Both the position numbers and the translations under genes were made by a program. From Betaproteobacteria bacterium (lineage in GTDB: Bacteria > Pseudomonadota > Gammaproteobacteria > Burkholderiales > SG8-39), in NCBI GenBank assembly GCA_005881595.1, contig VBBY01000008.1:1-38138 (forward strand): DNA of 38,138 nt, written 5' to 3'. A model generated the notes under the pieces. That model was not told the DNA's origin, made no database searches, and was given only the letters and a program-made list of their open reading frames with translations. Positions within the stretch are counted from its first letter, which is position 1. Each line of letters starts with the position of its first letter. Positions 1 through 10,945 of the stretch are shown piece after piece.

Positions 1-398
1 CTCAGGCCAAGCGCCATCAGGAGGTAGCGTTGTCCGAAGCGAAAGCCGTTCGCCAGGGTAACCCACACGTACACGAGGAATAGCGGCGCCGAGCGCTCGC
101 CGAGGAAGGCCATCACCCAGGTCAGCGTGCCGAGGTCGGCGCTCGCCCCGATCACTCGCCGCATCGGCGACTCGCCTGGCGCGACCAGGATGTGGGCAAA
201 AACGAAGACCGCCACCGCGAGATAGCCGAGCATGACGAAAAGCGTCGGCTGGAGCCCCTGTGCAACCGCACCAGGCAGCAGGTACAGAACGATCAACCCG
301 CCCACCACCAGGCGCACCAGCGCCTGCTCGTGCTCGGTGTCCGGGCGCCCGGACAGCCTGGCGCGCAGCTTCGCGAGGAGCTCGCGGGCTGTCGCCAT
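1..398 (-). CDS. RpfC-like sensor histidine kinase, N-terminal part (runs off window)
   Basis: The visible 132 codons start ATG at 398 and encode a short basic N-terminus with RLSGRPDTEHEQ, then several hydrophobic segments including LVRLVVGGLIVLYLL and LFVMLGYLAVAVFVFAHIL. This arrangement, including the RLSGR.D.EH stretch, resembles the membrane sensor region of RpfC, the hybrid kinase of the Xanthomonas diffusible-signal-factor system. The kinase, receiver and Hpt domains would lie outside the window, so the call rests on the N-terminus and on the neighbour. The start codon shares one base with the TGA stop of the upstream response regulator (TGATG), so the two are translationally coupled. 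It presumably acts in the inner membrane and phosphorylates that regulator. Confidence 0.72.
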   Translation of the reverse strand, partial: MATARELLAKLRARLSGRPDTEHEQALVRLVVGGLIVLYLLPGAVAQGLQPTLFVMLGYLAVAVFVFAHILVAPGESPMRRVIGASADLGTLTWVMAFLGERSAPLFLVYVWVTLANGFRFGQRYLLMALGL

Positions 399-1486
399 CA
401 ACGTTCCGTCGGCGGGTCCTGCCACTCGCGCTGGATCTGCGCCACCTCGGACTTCATGCCGAGAAAGGCGTCGACCATGCGCGGATCGAAATGCCGCCCG
501 GCCTGTGAGGTGATGTATTCGAAGGCGCGCTCCTCGGGCCAGGCGGCCTTGTAGGGCCGCACCGACGTCAGCGCGTCGTAGACGTCCGCCACCGCGACGA
601 TGCGGGCGCAGAGCGGGATATGATCGCCGACCAGCCCGTTCGGATAGCCCGAGCCCTCGTACTTCTCGTGGTGGCCGAGCGCGATGAGGGCCCCCATGCG
701 CACGTACTTCGAGGCGCTGCCCTTCAGGATCTCGTGCCCGATGACGGGGTGGCGCCGCATCACCTGCCACTCGGCGTCGTCGAGCTTGCCCTGCTTCAGC
801 AGGATATGGTCGGGGATGCCGATCTTGCCGATGTCGTGCAGCGGCGCGGACAGCTCGATGGTCTCCGCCTCGTCGTAATCGAGGCCGAGCGCCCCGGCGA
901 TCAGGCGCGAGTAGCGCGACATGCGGATCAGGTGATAGCCGGTCTCCTCATCGCGGAATTCGCCCGCCCGCGCAAGCCGCAGCAGCGTTTCCTTTTCCCG
1001 CTCGCGCACGTCCTTGGTCGCGTCCTCGACCATGTGCTCGAGCAGGCGGCGCCGGTCCTCGAGCGCGAGCTGCTGGCGGCGCAACGTCAGCAGGTTCCTG
1101 CAGCGCGCCAGGCATTCGCGCGCGTCGACCGGCTTGGTCAGGAAGTCGGTGATCCCGGCATCGAGCGCCGCGTAACGCACCTTGCGGTCGTCGTGCACCG
1201 TCACCATCACGATCGGCACGTGCTCGTAGCCGGGGAGCGCGCGCAGGCGCTTCACGAACTCGATGCCGTCCATGTCCGGCATCATGTAATCGACGAGCAC
1301 CAGGTCGGAAACGTGCCGCGTCGCCCAGACCACGGCGTCCACGGGACGTGCGAAGCCTTCCACGCCGACGCGCTCGTCTATGCTGCGTACCACCTGCTCC
1401 AGGATCGCGCGGCCGGTCGACTGGTCGTCGACGACCATCACCGTGTTGCGCGCCGAAGGCAGCACCCTCACCTGTGCCTTGGCCAT
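398..1486 (-). CDS. RpfG-type two-component response regulator with HD-GYP domain (cyclic di-GMP phosphodiesterase)
   Basis: The 362-residue protein has an N-terminal receiver domain (about residues 15-135) with acidic pair D20/D21, phospho-acceptor D66 in LVLVDYMMPDMDG and K118 in FLTKP. A linker helix leads to an HD-GYP domain (about 165-345) with H217/D218 in LHDIGKIG and G280-Y281-P282. All metal and substrate motifs seen in active HD-GYP phosphodiesterases are present, so c-di-GMP hydrolysis is expected. The start is the ATG at 1486, with AAGGGGG just upstream. It lies directly before the RpfC-like kinase, as in rpfG/rpfC pairs. No rpfF (DSF synthase) is in view, so the input signal is open. 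It is cytoplasmic. Confidence 0.88.
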   Translation of the reverse strand: MAKAQVRVLPSARNTVMVVDDQSTGRAILEQVVRSIDERVGVEGFARPVDAVVWATRHVSDLVLVDYMMPDMDGIEFVKRLRALPGYEHVPIVMVTVHDDRKVRYAALDAGITDFLTKPVDARECLARCRNLLTLRRQQLALEDRRRLLEHMVEDATKDVREREKETLLRLARAGEFRDEETGYHLIRMSRYSRLIAGALGLDYDEAETIELSAPLHDIGKIGIPDHILLKQGKLDDAEWQVMRRHPVIGHEILKGSASKYVRMGALIALGHHEKYEGSGYPNGLVGDHIPLCARIVAVADVYDALTSVRPYKAAWPEERAFEYITSQAGRHFDPRMVDAFLGMKSEVAQIQREWQDPPTER

Positions 1487-1584
1487 GACCCCCCCTTGGG
1501 GACGATTCAGCCCGAGGAGCGTACCCCCCGTACCCCCGGGTGTCCAGCAAAAAAGGCCGAGTTTTCACTGTTTTTTTCCCGGGG

Positions 1585-1668
1585 TGCCGGAAGAGAGACT
1601 CGAACTCTCATGGTGTTGCCACCGGCGGATTTTGAGTCCGCTGCGTCTACCGGTTCCGCCATTCCGGC
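1585..1668 (-). tRNA. tRNA-Leu (anticodon CAA)
   Basis: On the minus strand the 84-base sequence starts GCCGGAA and ends TTCCGGC plus discriminator A. The 7-base acceptor stem is perfect. The anticodon arm is GCGGA-CTCAAAA-TCCGC, giving CAA and so decoding UUG. The T arm carries GTTCGAGTC, and the long variable arm is of the class-II type expected for tRNA-Leu. The CCA end is not fully encoded, because the bases after the discriminator are CCC. A T-run follows about 65 bases downstream, but I see no convincing hairpin. It is divergent from queA. Confidence 0.95.
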
Positions 1669-1679
1669 CGGGGGCGAAA

Positions 1680-1687
1680 ATTATAAT
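1680..1687. promoter_or_regulatory. Palindromic ATTATAAT giving -10 boxes in both directions (queA and tRNA-Leu)
   Basis: The eight bases are self-complementary. The plus strand reads TATAAT (1682-1687), 8 bases before the queA ATG. The minus strand reads TATAAT (1685-1680), 11 bases before the tRNA-Leu 5' end. Neither direction has a good -35 match. This is a prediction from sequence only. Confidence 0.55.
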
Positions 1688-1695
1688 CCCCGCGC

Positions 1696-3785
<2,090 letters not shown>

Positions 3786-3813
3786 TTTCACGTTCCCCTT
3801 TCGGAGTTCTGCG

Positions 3814-4137
3814 GTGATCATTTCCCCCGCCTTTGCCCAGTCCGCCGGCGGCGGCGACCCGGGATTCATCGGCTTCCTGCCGATCATCCTGATGTTCGTG
3901 CTGCTGTACTTCCTCATGATTCGCCCGCAGATGAAGCGCTCCAAGGAGCAGAAGCAGATGGTCGAGGCGCTGCAGAAGGGCGACGAGGTGATCGCCGCGG
4001 GCGGCATGCTCGGCCGCATCACCAGGATCGGCGATGCCTACGTCAGCCTGGAGGTGGCGCCGAACACCGAGATCAGCGTCCAGCGGGCCGCCGTGCAGAT
4101 GCTGCTCCCCAAGGGGACGCTCAAAAGCATTCAGTAA
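3814..4137 (+). CDS. yajC: Sec translocon accessory protein YajC
   Basis: YajC is a small inner-membrane partner of SecDF. The 107 residues carry one membrane segment (about residues 20-38, GFLPIILMFVLLYFLMIRP) followed by the family's basic PQMKRSKEQ stretch, and a cytosolic tail with GGMLGRI and VQ..AVQMLLPKGT. I chose the GTG at 3814 because TCGGAG lies 7 bases upstream and no ATG fits. It sits between tgt and secD, as in many proteobacteria. A TATAAT at the end of tgt would give an internal promoter with a leader of about 20 bases. Confidence 0.95.
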   Translation: MIISPAFAQSAGGGDPGFIGFLPIILMFVLLYFLMIRPQMKRSKEQKQMVEALQKGDEVIAAGGMLGRITRIGDAYVSLEVAPNTEISVQRAAVQMLLPKGTLKSIQ

Positions 4138-4141
4138 GTAG

Positions 4142-5998
4142 GTGAACCGCTTTCCTCCCTGGAAGTACGCGCTGATCGCCCTCGCGATCGTCGCCGCCTT
4201 CCTCTACACGCTGCCGAACTTCTTCGGCGAATCGCCGGCGGTGCAGGTGTCGAGCGTCAAGGCCACGGTGAAGGTCGACGGCGCGCTGATGGCGCGGGCG
4301 GAAGACACTCTCAAGGCGGCGAACATCCCGTACACCGGCGTGCTGCTCGAGCAGACCAGCCTGCGCGTGCGCTTCGGCGACACCGACACGCAGCTCAAGG
4401 CCAAGGACACGATCGACCACGCGCTCAATCCCGACGCGTCCAATCCGACCTACGTGGTGGCGCTCAACCTGCTTCCCGCCTCGCCGCGCTGGCTGACGGC
4501 GATCCATGCGCTGCCGATGTACCTCGGCCTCGACCTGCGCGGCGGCGTGCACTTCCTGCTGCAGGTCGACATGCAGGCGGCGATCACCAAGCGCCTGGAG
4601 AGCCTCGCCGGCGACCTGCGCTCGCAGCTGCGCGAGCGCGACATCCGGCACGGCGGCATCACCCGCGAAGGCCAGACGCTGCGCGTGCGGTTCCGCGATG
4701 CCGCCACCCGCGACAAGGCCCGCGAGGTGATCGCGTCGAATCTGCCCGACCTCAACGTGGCGGAGCGCGAGGACGGCCAGGACTGGCTCCTCGTCGCGAC
4801 GCTGAAGCCCGAGGCGATCAAGCGCACGCAGGAGTACGCGCTGAAGCAGAACATCACCACCCTTCACAACCGCATCAACGAGCTGGGCGTCGCCGAGCCG
4901 GTGATCCAGCAGCAGGGCGCCGACCGCGTCCTGGTGCAGCTGCCGGGCGTGCAGGACACGGCGAAAGCCAAGGACATCCTCGGGCGCACCGCCAGCCTCG
5001 AGATCCGCATGGCGGACGAGGAAAGGATGAATCCCGAAGCCCTCGCCGCGGCCGCCAAGGGCCAGGTGCCCTTCGGGGACGAATACTACGTCGAGCGCAA
5101 TGGCCAGCCGCTGCTCGTCAAGAAACAGGTCGTGCTGACGGGAGACCGGCTCACGGACGCGCAGCCGGGATTCGATCAGCAGACCAACGAGCCGGCGGTG
5201 CACCTGCGCCTGGACGGCCAGGGCGCGCGCATCTTCCAGGAGGTGACGCGCGAGAACGTCGGCAAGCGCATGGCGATCCTGCTGATCGAGAAGGGCAAGG
5301 GCGAGGTGATCACCGCGCCGGTGATCCGCAGCGAGATCCCCGGCGGGCGCGTGCAGATCTCGGGCCGCATGAGCACCACCGAGGCCGCCGACGTGGCGCT
5401 GCTGCTGCGCGCCGGCGCGCTGGCGGCGCCGATGGAGATCATCGAGGAGCGCACCGTCGGCCCGAGCCTGGGCAGGGACAACATCGCGAAGGGCTTCAAC
5501 GCCACGCGCTGGGGCTTCGTCGCGATCGTCGCGTTCATGTCGATCTACTACGTTCTGTTCGGCCTGATCTCGTCGGTCGCGCTCGGCGTGAACCTGCTGT
5601 TCCTGGTCGCCCTGCTCTCGCTGCTGCAGGCGACGCTCACGCTGCCCGGCATCGCGGCGATCGCGCTCACTCTCGGCATGGCGATCGACGCCAACGTCCT
5701 GATCAACGAGCGCATACGGGAGGAATTGCGCGGCGGGGCCACTCCCCAGGCCGCCATCGCGGCAGGCTACGAGCGCGCCTGGGCCACGATCCTCGACTCC
5801 AACGTGACCACCCTGGTGGTCGGACTGTCGCTGCTGATGGTGCCAGGCGCCGTGCGCGGCTTCGCGGTGGTGCATTGCCTGGGGATCGGCACCTCGATGT
5901 TCTCGGCGGTCGTGGTGTCGCGCGCCATCGTGAACCTCGTCTACGGCCATCGCAGGCGCGTTGCGCACCTGTCGATCGGCGACACCGCATGGACGTGA
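4142..5998 (+). CDS. secD: Protein translocase subunit SecD
   Basis: SecD, with SecF, uses the proton gradient to assist Sec-dependent export across the inner membrane. The 618 residues open MNRFPPWKYALIALAIVAAFLYTLPN, a typical first membrane helix. There is a large periplasmic region with LGLDLRGGVHFLLQVD. The last third contains the membrane helices, with GVNLLFLVALLSLLQATLTLPG, TLGMAIDANVLINERIREE and VPGAVRGFAVVHCLGIGTSMFSAV. The start is GTG at 4142, 4 bases after yajC. The gap to secF is 5 bases, so it is one operon. Confidence 0.97.
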   Translation: MNRFPPWKYALIALAIVAAFLYTLPNFFGESPAVQVSSVKATVKVDGALMARAEDTLKAANIPYTGVLLEQTSLRVRFGDTDTQLKAKDTIDHALNPDASNPTYVVALNLLPASPRWLTAIHALPMYLGLDLRGGVHFLLQVDMQAAITKRLESLAGDLRSQLRERDIRHGGITREGQTLRVRFRDAATRDKAREVIASNLPDLNVAEREDGQDWLLVATLKPEAIKRTQEYALKQNITTLHNRINELGVAEPVIQQQGADRVLVQLPGVQDTAKAKDILGRTASLEIRMADEERMNPEALAAAAKGQVPFGDEYYVERNGQPLLVKKQVVLTGDRLTDAQPGFDQQTNEPAVHLRLDGQGARIFQEVTRENVGKRMAILLIEKGKGEVITAPVIRSEIPGGRVQISGRMSTTEAADVALLLRAGALAAPMEIIEERTVGPSLGRDNIAKGFNATRWGFVAIVAFMSIYYVLFGLISSVALGVNLLFLVALLSLLQATLTLPGIAAIALTLGMAIDANVLINERIREELRGGATPQAAIAAGYERAWATILDSNVTTLVVGLSLLMVPGAVRGFAVVHCLGIGTSMFSAVVVSRAIVNLVYGHRRRVAHLSIGDTAWT

Positions 5999-6003
5999 GC
6001 TGA

Positions 6004-6948
6004 ATGGAATTCTTCAAGATCCGGCGCACCATCCCGTTCATGCGGCATGCGTTGATCTTCAACGTCATCTCCGCCGTTACGTTCCTCGCCGCCGTGTTCT
6101 TCCTCGCGTACCGGGGCCTCAACTTCTCGGTCGAGTTCACCGGCGGCACGCTGATCGAGGTCGGCTACCAGCGCTCGGCCGACGTCGAGCGCATCCGCAG
6201 GACGCTCGACGGCGCCGGCTTCAAGGCCGAGGTGCAGAACTTCGGCTCCTCGCGCGAGGTGCTGATCCGCATGCACCTGGAGAAGAACCAGTCGAGCGCC
6301 GACCTTTCGCGGAAAGTCATCGAGATCCTGAAGCAGGAAGACAGCGCCGCCGAGCTCAGGCGGGTGGAATTCGTCGGGCCGCAGGTCGGCTCCGAGCTCG
6401 CCAATCTCGGCTCGGTCGCCCTGCTGGTGACCGCAGTCGCGATCGTGCTCTACCTCTGGATGCGCTTCGAGTGGCGCTTCGGCCTCTCGGCCATCGTCGC
6501 CAACCTGCACGACGTGGTGATCATCCTGGGCTGCTTCGCCTTCTTCCAGTGGGAGTTCTCGCTGCCGGTGCTCGCCGCGGTGCTGGCGGTGCTCGGCTAC
6601 TCGGTGAACGAGTCGGTGGTGGTGTTCGACCGGGTGCGGGAAAACTTCAGGAAGATGCGCAAGGCTTCCACCGTCGAGGTGATCGACAGCGCGATCACCG
6701 GGGTGATCTCGCGCACCATCATCACGCACCTTTGCACGCAGATGATGGCCACCACGATGCTGCTCTTCGGCGGCCCGGCGCTGCACTACTTTGCGCTCGC
6801 CCTCACCATCGGCATCTGCTTCGGCATCTACTCCTCGGTGCTCGTCGCGAGCCCCCTGGTCATGTGGCTCGGCGCCAAGCGCGACCAGTTCGTGAAGCCG
6901 CTCAAGCGCGGCGGCGCGCGCGACGAGCACGAGGGCGCCGTCGTCTAG
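6004..6948 (+). CDS. secF: Protein translocase subunit SecF
   Basis: The 314 residues match SecF: a first membrane helix (AVFFLAYRGLNFSVEF), then FTGGTLIEV, a short periplasmic region, and the C-terminal membrane helices with WRFGLSAIVANLHDVVIILG, AVLAVLGYSVNESVVVFDRVREN and ALTIGICFGIYSS. It forms a complex with SecD and YajC in the inner membrane. This is the last gene of the queA-secF run. Its TAG stop (6946-6948) abuts the stop of the convergent gene with no spacer, and no hairpin separates them. Confidence 0.97.
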   Translation: MEFFKIRRTIPFMRHALIFNVISAVTFLAAVFFLAYRGLNFSVEFTGGTLIEVGYQRSADVERIRRTLDGAGFKAEVQNFGSSREVLIRMHLEKNQSSADLSRKVIEILKQEDSAAELRRVEFVGPQVGSELANLGSVALLVTAVAIVLYLWMRFEWRFGLSAIVANLHDVVIILGCFAFFQWEFSLPVLAAVLAVLGYSVNESVVVFDRVRENFRKMRKASTVEVIDSAITGVISRTIITHLCTQMMATTMLLFGGPALHYFALALTIGICFGIYSSVLVASPLVMWLGAKRDQFVKPLKRGGARDEHEGAVV

Positions 6949-8949
6949 TCACTTCAGGATCTGGATCAGGTTGCTGTAGTCGTCGGTCCAGGTCCTCCAG
7001 TCCGGCCGGTCCTCGGCCGGCACTGCTCCCGCGTCCACGATCGCCGGTGCCCGCAAAGCCGCGGCATCGCGCGACACGAGCACCCAGTCGCTCTTCGACC
7101 TGAGGCTGTCGTCATCGTCGTCTGGCTCGTCGCGCACCACCACTGCGTGGACCGCGTGCTCGCGCGCGATCCTGGCCACCACCGGGACCAGGTCGAGGAA
7201 GCGGTTGGAGACATGGAACGCGACGATGCCGTGCGGCGTGACATGGCGCAGATACACGCCGAGCGCCTCGCGCGTGATCAGGTGCACCGGGATCGCGTCG
7301 CTCGAGAAGGCATCGACCGCCAGCACGTCGAAGCGCTGCGGCGGCTCGCGCTCCATGGCGAGCCGGGCGTCGCCGAGGGAAATCTCGATGCGCGCCGCGC
7401 TGTCGGCGAGAAAGCTGAACTCGCTCTTCGCCAGCGCGACCACGTGCGGATCGATGTCGTAGAACCGGTAGAGGTCCCCCTCGCGGCCGTACGCCGCGAT
7501 GGTCCCGGTGCCCAGGCCGATCACGCCGACGCGGAGCGGCCGGTCCTGCGCGGACAGGATCGCGGCGCCGATTCCCGAGCTCGGCTGGTAATAGGTGGTG
7601 ATCAGCCTGCGCCGCCCGTCGTACTGGTATTGCTCGCCGTGCATGATCGCGCCGTGCACCAGGCGGCGGAGGTAGCTTTCCTCGCCCGGGGAGCCGTACT
7701 CCTTCACTCGAAGGACCCCGTAGAAGCTGCGCGTGGAGACGCGCACGTCGCGCTGGAAGCGCAGGCTGTCGTAGGCGGCGCAGCCCGTGACCCCGAGCAG
7801 CACGGCGAGGCTCGCAACCCGCGCCGGGCGGCTGACGCCGGCGAAGCGCACGGCGGCGAGCAGCGCGAGAACCACCAGTCCTACGCCGAGCTCGTAGTAG
7901 CCGTTGAAGGCGAGGGGCGCGACCACCGCGACCAGCAGGCCGCCCAGCGCGCCGCCCGCGGACACCGTGAGGTAGAAAGCCGTCAGATGGCGCGGCGCCG
8001 GACGCAGGCGGTACAACTCGCCGTGACAGAACAGGCAGCCCAGGAACAGTCCCGGCAGGTAGATGCCGAGCTGCACCGGCAGGTCGAAGTTGAAGTCGGA
8101 ATCGACCAGCAGCCAGGCCATCGCGCCGAGCCACAGCAGCAGCAACCACCACAGCCACTCGGGCCGGTACCAGCCGCGTCCTTCGAAGGTGAGGACAAAG
8201 CTCAGCAGGTAGAGCGTAAGAGGCGCCAGCCAAAGCAGCGGCACCGATGCGACGTTCTGCGTCAGGTGGTTGGTGACCGCGAGCAGCAGCACCGATCCGG
8301 TCGCCGCGAGCGACAGCAAGAGAAGGTACGGCGGTTTCGCCGCAGCGCTCTCTTCGTGTTCTCTCTCGAGGACTGAAGGCGGCGTGAGCCAGGCGAGCGT
8401 CGCGCAGAAAGCGGCAAAGGCGGTGAACAGCCAGGACCAGTAAACGACCTGCTCGTGCGCGGCGAAGTACGGCTCGACGACAAACGGGTAGCCGGCCAGC
8501 GCTGCGAGCGAGGCGAGGTTGGAGATCGCAAACAGCCGGTAAGGATTGCCGCGAGGCTTCGCGCGCACGTACCAGGCCTGGAGAAGCGGGCTCGTCGCCG
8601 CGAGCAGGAAGTAGGGCAGGCCCACCGTCGCGCCGAGCAGCAGCAGAATGCGGCTGACGGGCTCATCGCCCCCCGCCGGCTTCCAGCTCTCGGCTGGTGC
8701 GATCGGCAGGCAGGCCAGGGCCGCCGCCAGCAGCATCGTATGCACCATCGCCTGGCCCCGTCCGCGCAGCTTCGCGTTGAGCGCGTGCGCATAGGCGTAG
8801 CCGCCGAGCAGCAGCACCTGGAAGAACAGCATGCAGGTCGTCCACACCGCCGCGCTGCCGCCGAACCACGGCAGGATCAGCCGCGCGATGAGCGGCTGCA
8901 CCAGGAAAAGAAGAAACGATGAGAGAAAAATCGTCGCCGCGTGAGCCAT
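6949..8949 (-). CDS. Membrane protein with C-terminal spermidine-synthase-like domain (fused MFS/spermidine synthase family)
   Basis: The 666 residues split in two. About residues 1-400 contain many hydrophobic helices (for example TIFLSSFLLFLVQPLIARLI, LEVLLLGGYAYAH-type stretches and TLYLLSFVLTF). About residues 410-660 form a Rossmann methyltransferase-like fold with the spermidine-synthase signatures VGVIGLGTGTIAAYG, FYDIDP, LGDARLAME and FDVLAVDAFSSDAIPVHL. Proteins of this architecture are common in proteobacteria, but their substrate is not settled, so I do not assert polyamine synthesis. It starts 12 bases after the purB stop, with AGGGAAAG before the ATG, and is probably co-transcribed with purB. 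Confidence 0.85.
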   Translation of the reverse strand: MAHAATIFLSSFLLFLVQPLIARLILPWFGGSAAVWTTCMLFFQVLLLGGYAYAHALNAKLRGRGQAMVHTMLLAAALACLPIAPAESWKPAGGDEPVSRILLLLGATVGLPYFLLAATSPLLQAWYVRAKPRGNPYRLFAISNLASLAALAGYPFVVEPYFAAHEQVVYWSWLFTAFAAFCATLAWLTPPSVLEREHEESAAAKPPYLLLLSLAATGSVLLLAVTNHLTQNVASVPLLWLAPLTLYLLSFVLTFEGRGWYRPEWLWWLLLLWLGAMAWLLVDSDFNFDLPVQLGIYLPGLFLGCLFCHGELYRLRPAPRHLTAFYLTVSAGGALGGLLVAVVAPLAFNGYYELGVGLVVLALLAAVRFAGVSRPARVASLAVLLGVTGCAAYDSLRFQRDVRVSTRSFYGVLRVKEYGSPGEESYLRRLVHGAIMHGEQYQYDGRRRLITTYYQPSSGIGAAILSAQDRPLRVGVIGLGTGTIAAYGREGDLYRFYDIDPHVVALAKSEFSFLADSAARIEISLGDARLAMEREPPQRFDVLAVDAFSSDAIPVHLITREALGVYLRHVTPHGIVAFHVSNRFLDLVPVVARIAREHAVHAVVVRDEPDDDDDSLRSKSDWVLVSRDAAALRAPAIVDAGAVPAEDRPDWRTWTDDYSNLIQILK

Positions 8950-8961
8950 CGACGACTTTCC

Positions 8962-10326
8962 CTAGACGCGGCGGGCCAGCTCGGCGGCGAGACCGGTGTA
9001 GGTCGCCGGGGTGAGGGCGAGCAGGCGCTTCTTCGCGGCTGCCGGGATGGGCAGCTTCCTCACGAAAGCGGCGAGCTGCCCCCGGTCGAGGCGCTTGCCC
9101 CGGCTGATGGCCTTCAGGCGCTCGTAGGCGCCGGGAACGCCGTGGCGGCGCATCACCTGCTGCACCGCCTCCGCCAGCACTTCCCAGTTCGATTCCAGGT
9201 CGGCAGCGAGGCGCAGCGGGTCCGCCTCCAGCTTGTCGAGGCCGCGCAGGCAGGCGGCATACGCGAGCAGCGTGTGGCCGAGCGCGCTTCCGACGTTGCG
9301 CTGCGCCGTCGAGTCAGACAGGTCGCGCTGCCAGCGCGACACCGGCAGCTTGTCGGCGAGATGGCGCAGCAGCGCGTTGGCGACCCCGACATTGCCCTCC
9401 GAGTTCTCGAAGTCGATCGGGTTCACCTTGTGCGGCATGGTCGAGGAGCCGACCTCGCCCTTTCTCAGCTTCTGGGTGAAGTAGCCGAGCGAGATATAGC
9501 CCCAGGCGTCGCGGTCGAGATCGAGCAGCACGCTGTTGGCGCGCGCGTAGGCGTCGAGCAGCTCGGCGAGCCAGTCGTGCGGCTCGATCTGCGTCGTGTA
9601 GGCGTTGAACTCGAGGCCCAGGCGCTCGACGAAGCGCCGGCAGAAGCGCTCCCAGTCGAAGGCCGGATAAGCCATCAGGTGGGCGTTATAGTTGCCGACC
9701 GCGCCGTTGACTTTCCCGAGGATTGCGACGCCGGCAATGCGCTCGCGCGCGCGGCGCAGGCGGTGCGCGAAATTGGCCAGCTCCTTGCCCACAGTGGTGG
9801 GCGTCGCCGCCTGCCCGTGGGTGCGCGACAGCATCGGCAGCGCGGCGTGCCGGCGGGCAAGCTCGCGCAGCGCGGCGACGACCCGGTCGAGCTCCGGCAG
9901 CATCACCTTGTCTCGAGCATCGGCGATCATTCGCGCGTAGGCGAGGTTGTTCACGTCCTCCGACGTGCAGGCGAAGTGCACGAACTCGATCGATCTCTGC
10001 ACTTCGCGGTTGGTGGCGAGCTTGGACTTCAGCCAGTACTCGATCGCCTTGACGTCGTGGTTGGTCTCGGCCTCGATGTTCTTGATGTGCTCGGCGTCGC
10101 GCTCCGAGAAATCGTCGACCAGCCGGCCGAAGGCCGCTTTCGTGGCGCGGGAAAAAGGCTTCAGCTCGCGGATCGCCCGCTCGGCGGCGAGCGCCTCGAG
10201 CCAGGCGAGCTCGATCCTGAGCCGGTAGCGGATGAGCGCCTGCTCGCTGAAGTACCCGCGCAGGGCATCGACGGTCCTGGCGTACCGGCCGTCGAGAGGC
10301 GACAGCGCGGCGAGCGGCGAGGGCAT
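8962..10326 (-). CDS. purB: Adenylosuccinate lyase PurB
   Basis: PurB cleaves fumarate from SAICAR and from adenylosuccinate in purine synthesis. The 454 residues open MPSPLAALSPLDGRYA and contain the fumarase/aspartase superfamily signature GSSTMPHKVNPIDFENSEGN, with catalytic-serine-loop residues, plus SRTHGQAATPTTVGKE. The length fits the E. coli type. The ATG (10326) lies only 20 bases from the GTG proposed for the divergent glycosylase-like gene, so the two share a minimal promoter region. Confidence 0.97.
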   Translation of the reverse strand: MPSPLAALSPLDGRYARTVDALRGYFSEQALIRYRLRIELAWLEALAAERAIRELKPFSRATKAAFGRLVDDFSERDAEHIKNIEAETNHDVKAIEYWLKSKLATNREVQRSIEFVHFACTSEDVNNLAYARMIADARDKVMLPELDRVVAALRELARRHAALPMLSRTHGQAATPTTVGKELANFAHRLRRARERIAGVAILGKVNGAVGNYNAHLMAYPAFDWERFCRRFVERLGLEFNAYTTQIEPHDWLAELLDAYARANSVLLDLDRDAWGYISLGYFTQKLRKGEVGSSTMPHKVNPIDFENSEGNVGVANALLRHLADKLPVSRWQRDLSDSTAQRNVGSALGHTLLAYAACLRGLDKLEADPLRLAADLESNWEVLAEAVQQVMRRHGVPGAYERLKAISRGKRLDRGQLAAFVRKLPIPAAAKKRLLALTPATYTGLAAELARRV

Positions 10327-10345
10327 GGGGCTCTATTATAAGGGG

Positions 10346-10933
10346 GTGGCGAACTTGCTTTCCCGAGTGAGCGCGCAAGCGAAGGCGTGCACCGTCTGCG
10401 CAAAGCATCTGCCTTATGCGCCCAGACCGGTGTTTCTCGTCGGCAGCGGGGCGCGGCTGCTGATCGTCGGCCAGGCGCCGGGCCGCCGCGTGCACGAGAC
10501 GGGAATTCCGTGGAACGATCCTTCCGGCGACGCGCTGCGCGAGTGGCTGGCGATGGACCGCGCTGCCTTCTACGACAGCTCGCGCATCGCGATCGTGCCG
10601 GCGGGGCTTTGCTATCCCGGCACGGTGAACGGCGCCGACTTGCCGCCTCGTCCCGAGTGCGCCCCGGCGTGGCAGCCGAGGTTCCGCGCCGCGCTTCCCG
10701 GCCTTCGGCTGACGCTGCTGGTCGGGCGCTACGCACAGGCCTATTACCTGGGAACGCGCAGAAGAGAATCCGTGGCGCAAACAGTGCGCGCCTACCGGGA
10801 CTACCTGCCCGAATTCTTCCCGCTGCCGCATCCGAGCTGGCGCAACAGGCTGTGGCTGAAGAACAACCCCTGGTTCGAGCGGCGCGTCATCCCGGCGCTC
10901 AGGGAAAGCGTTGCTGCCTGCATCCGACTATAA
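10346..10933 (+). CDS. Uracil-DNA glycosylase superfamily protein
   Basis: About 195 residues. It shows ILLIVGQAPGR-type and GIPWNDPSGDALREWL motifs, then YPGTVNGADLPPRPECAPAW, LLVGRYAQAYYLG and a C-terminal LPHPSWRN, which matches the HPS loop of the UDG superfamily (families 4/5-like). Cysteines CTVCAKH near the N-terminus recall the iron-sulphur or structural Cys of that group, but the full four-cysteine set is not evident. It may excise uracil from DNA, though its activity is unproven. The start is uncertain: I chose GTG 10346, which lies 6 bases after TATTAT (10334-10339). In-frame alternatives are ATG 10325, which would overlap purB, and TTG 10355, 8 bases after AAGGGGG. Confidence 0.8.
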   Translation: MANLLSRVSAQAKACTVCAKHLPYAPRPVFLVGSGARLLIVGQAPGRRVHETGIPWNDPSGDALREWLAMDRAAFYDSSRIAIVPAGLCYPGTVNGADLPPRPECAPAWQPRFRAALPGLRLTLLVGRYAQAYYLGTRRRESVAQTVRAYRDYLPEFFPLPHPSWRNRLWLKNNPWFERRVIPALRESVAACIRL

Positions 10934-10945
10934 TCCGCGCCCGTC

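Noticed and set aside
1561..1584. Terminator after tRNA-Leu
   Set aside because: The T- and A-runs are not preceded by a stable hairpin on either strand.
4121..5968. A 615-codon open frame antisense to secD
   Set aside because: It mirrors the third-position G/C bias of secD and encodes an Arg/His/Asp-rich low-information sequence. secD is certain.
8941..10341. A 466-codon open frame antisense to purB
   Set aside because: High-GC shadow frame with no recognisable domain; purB is unambiguous.
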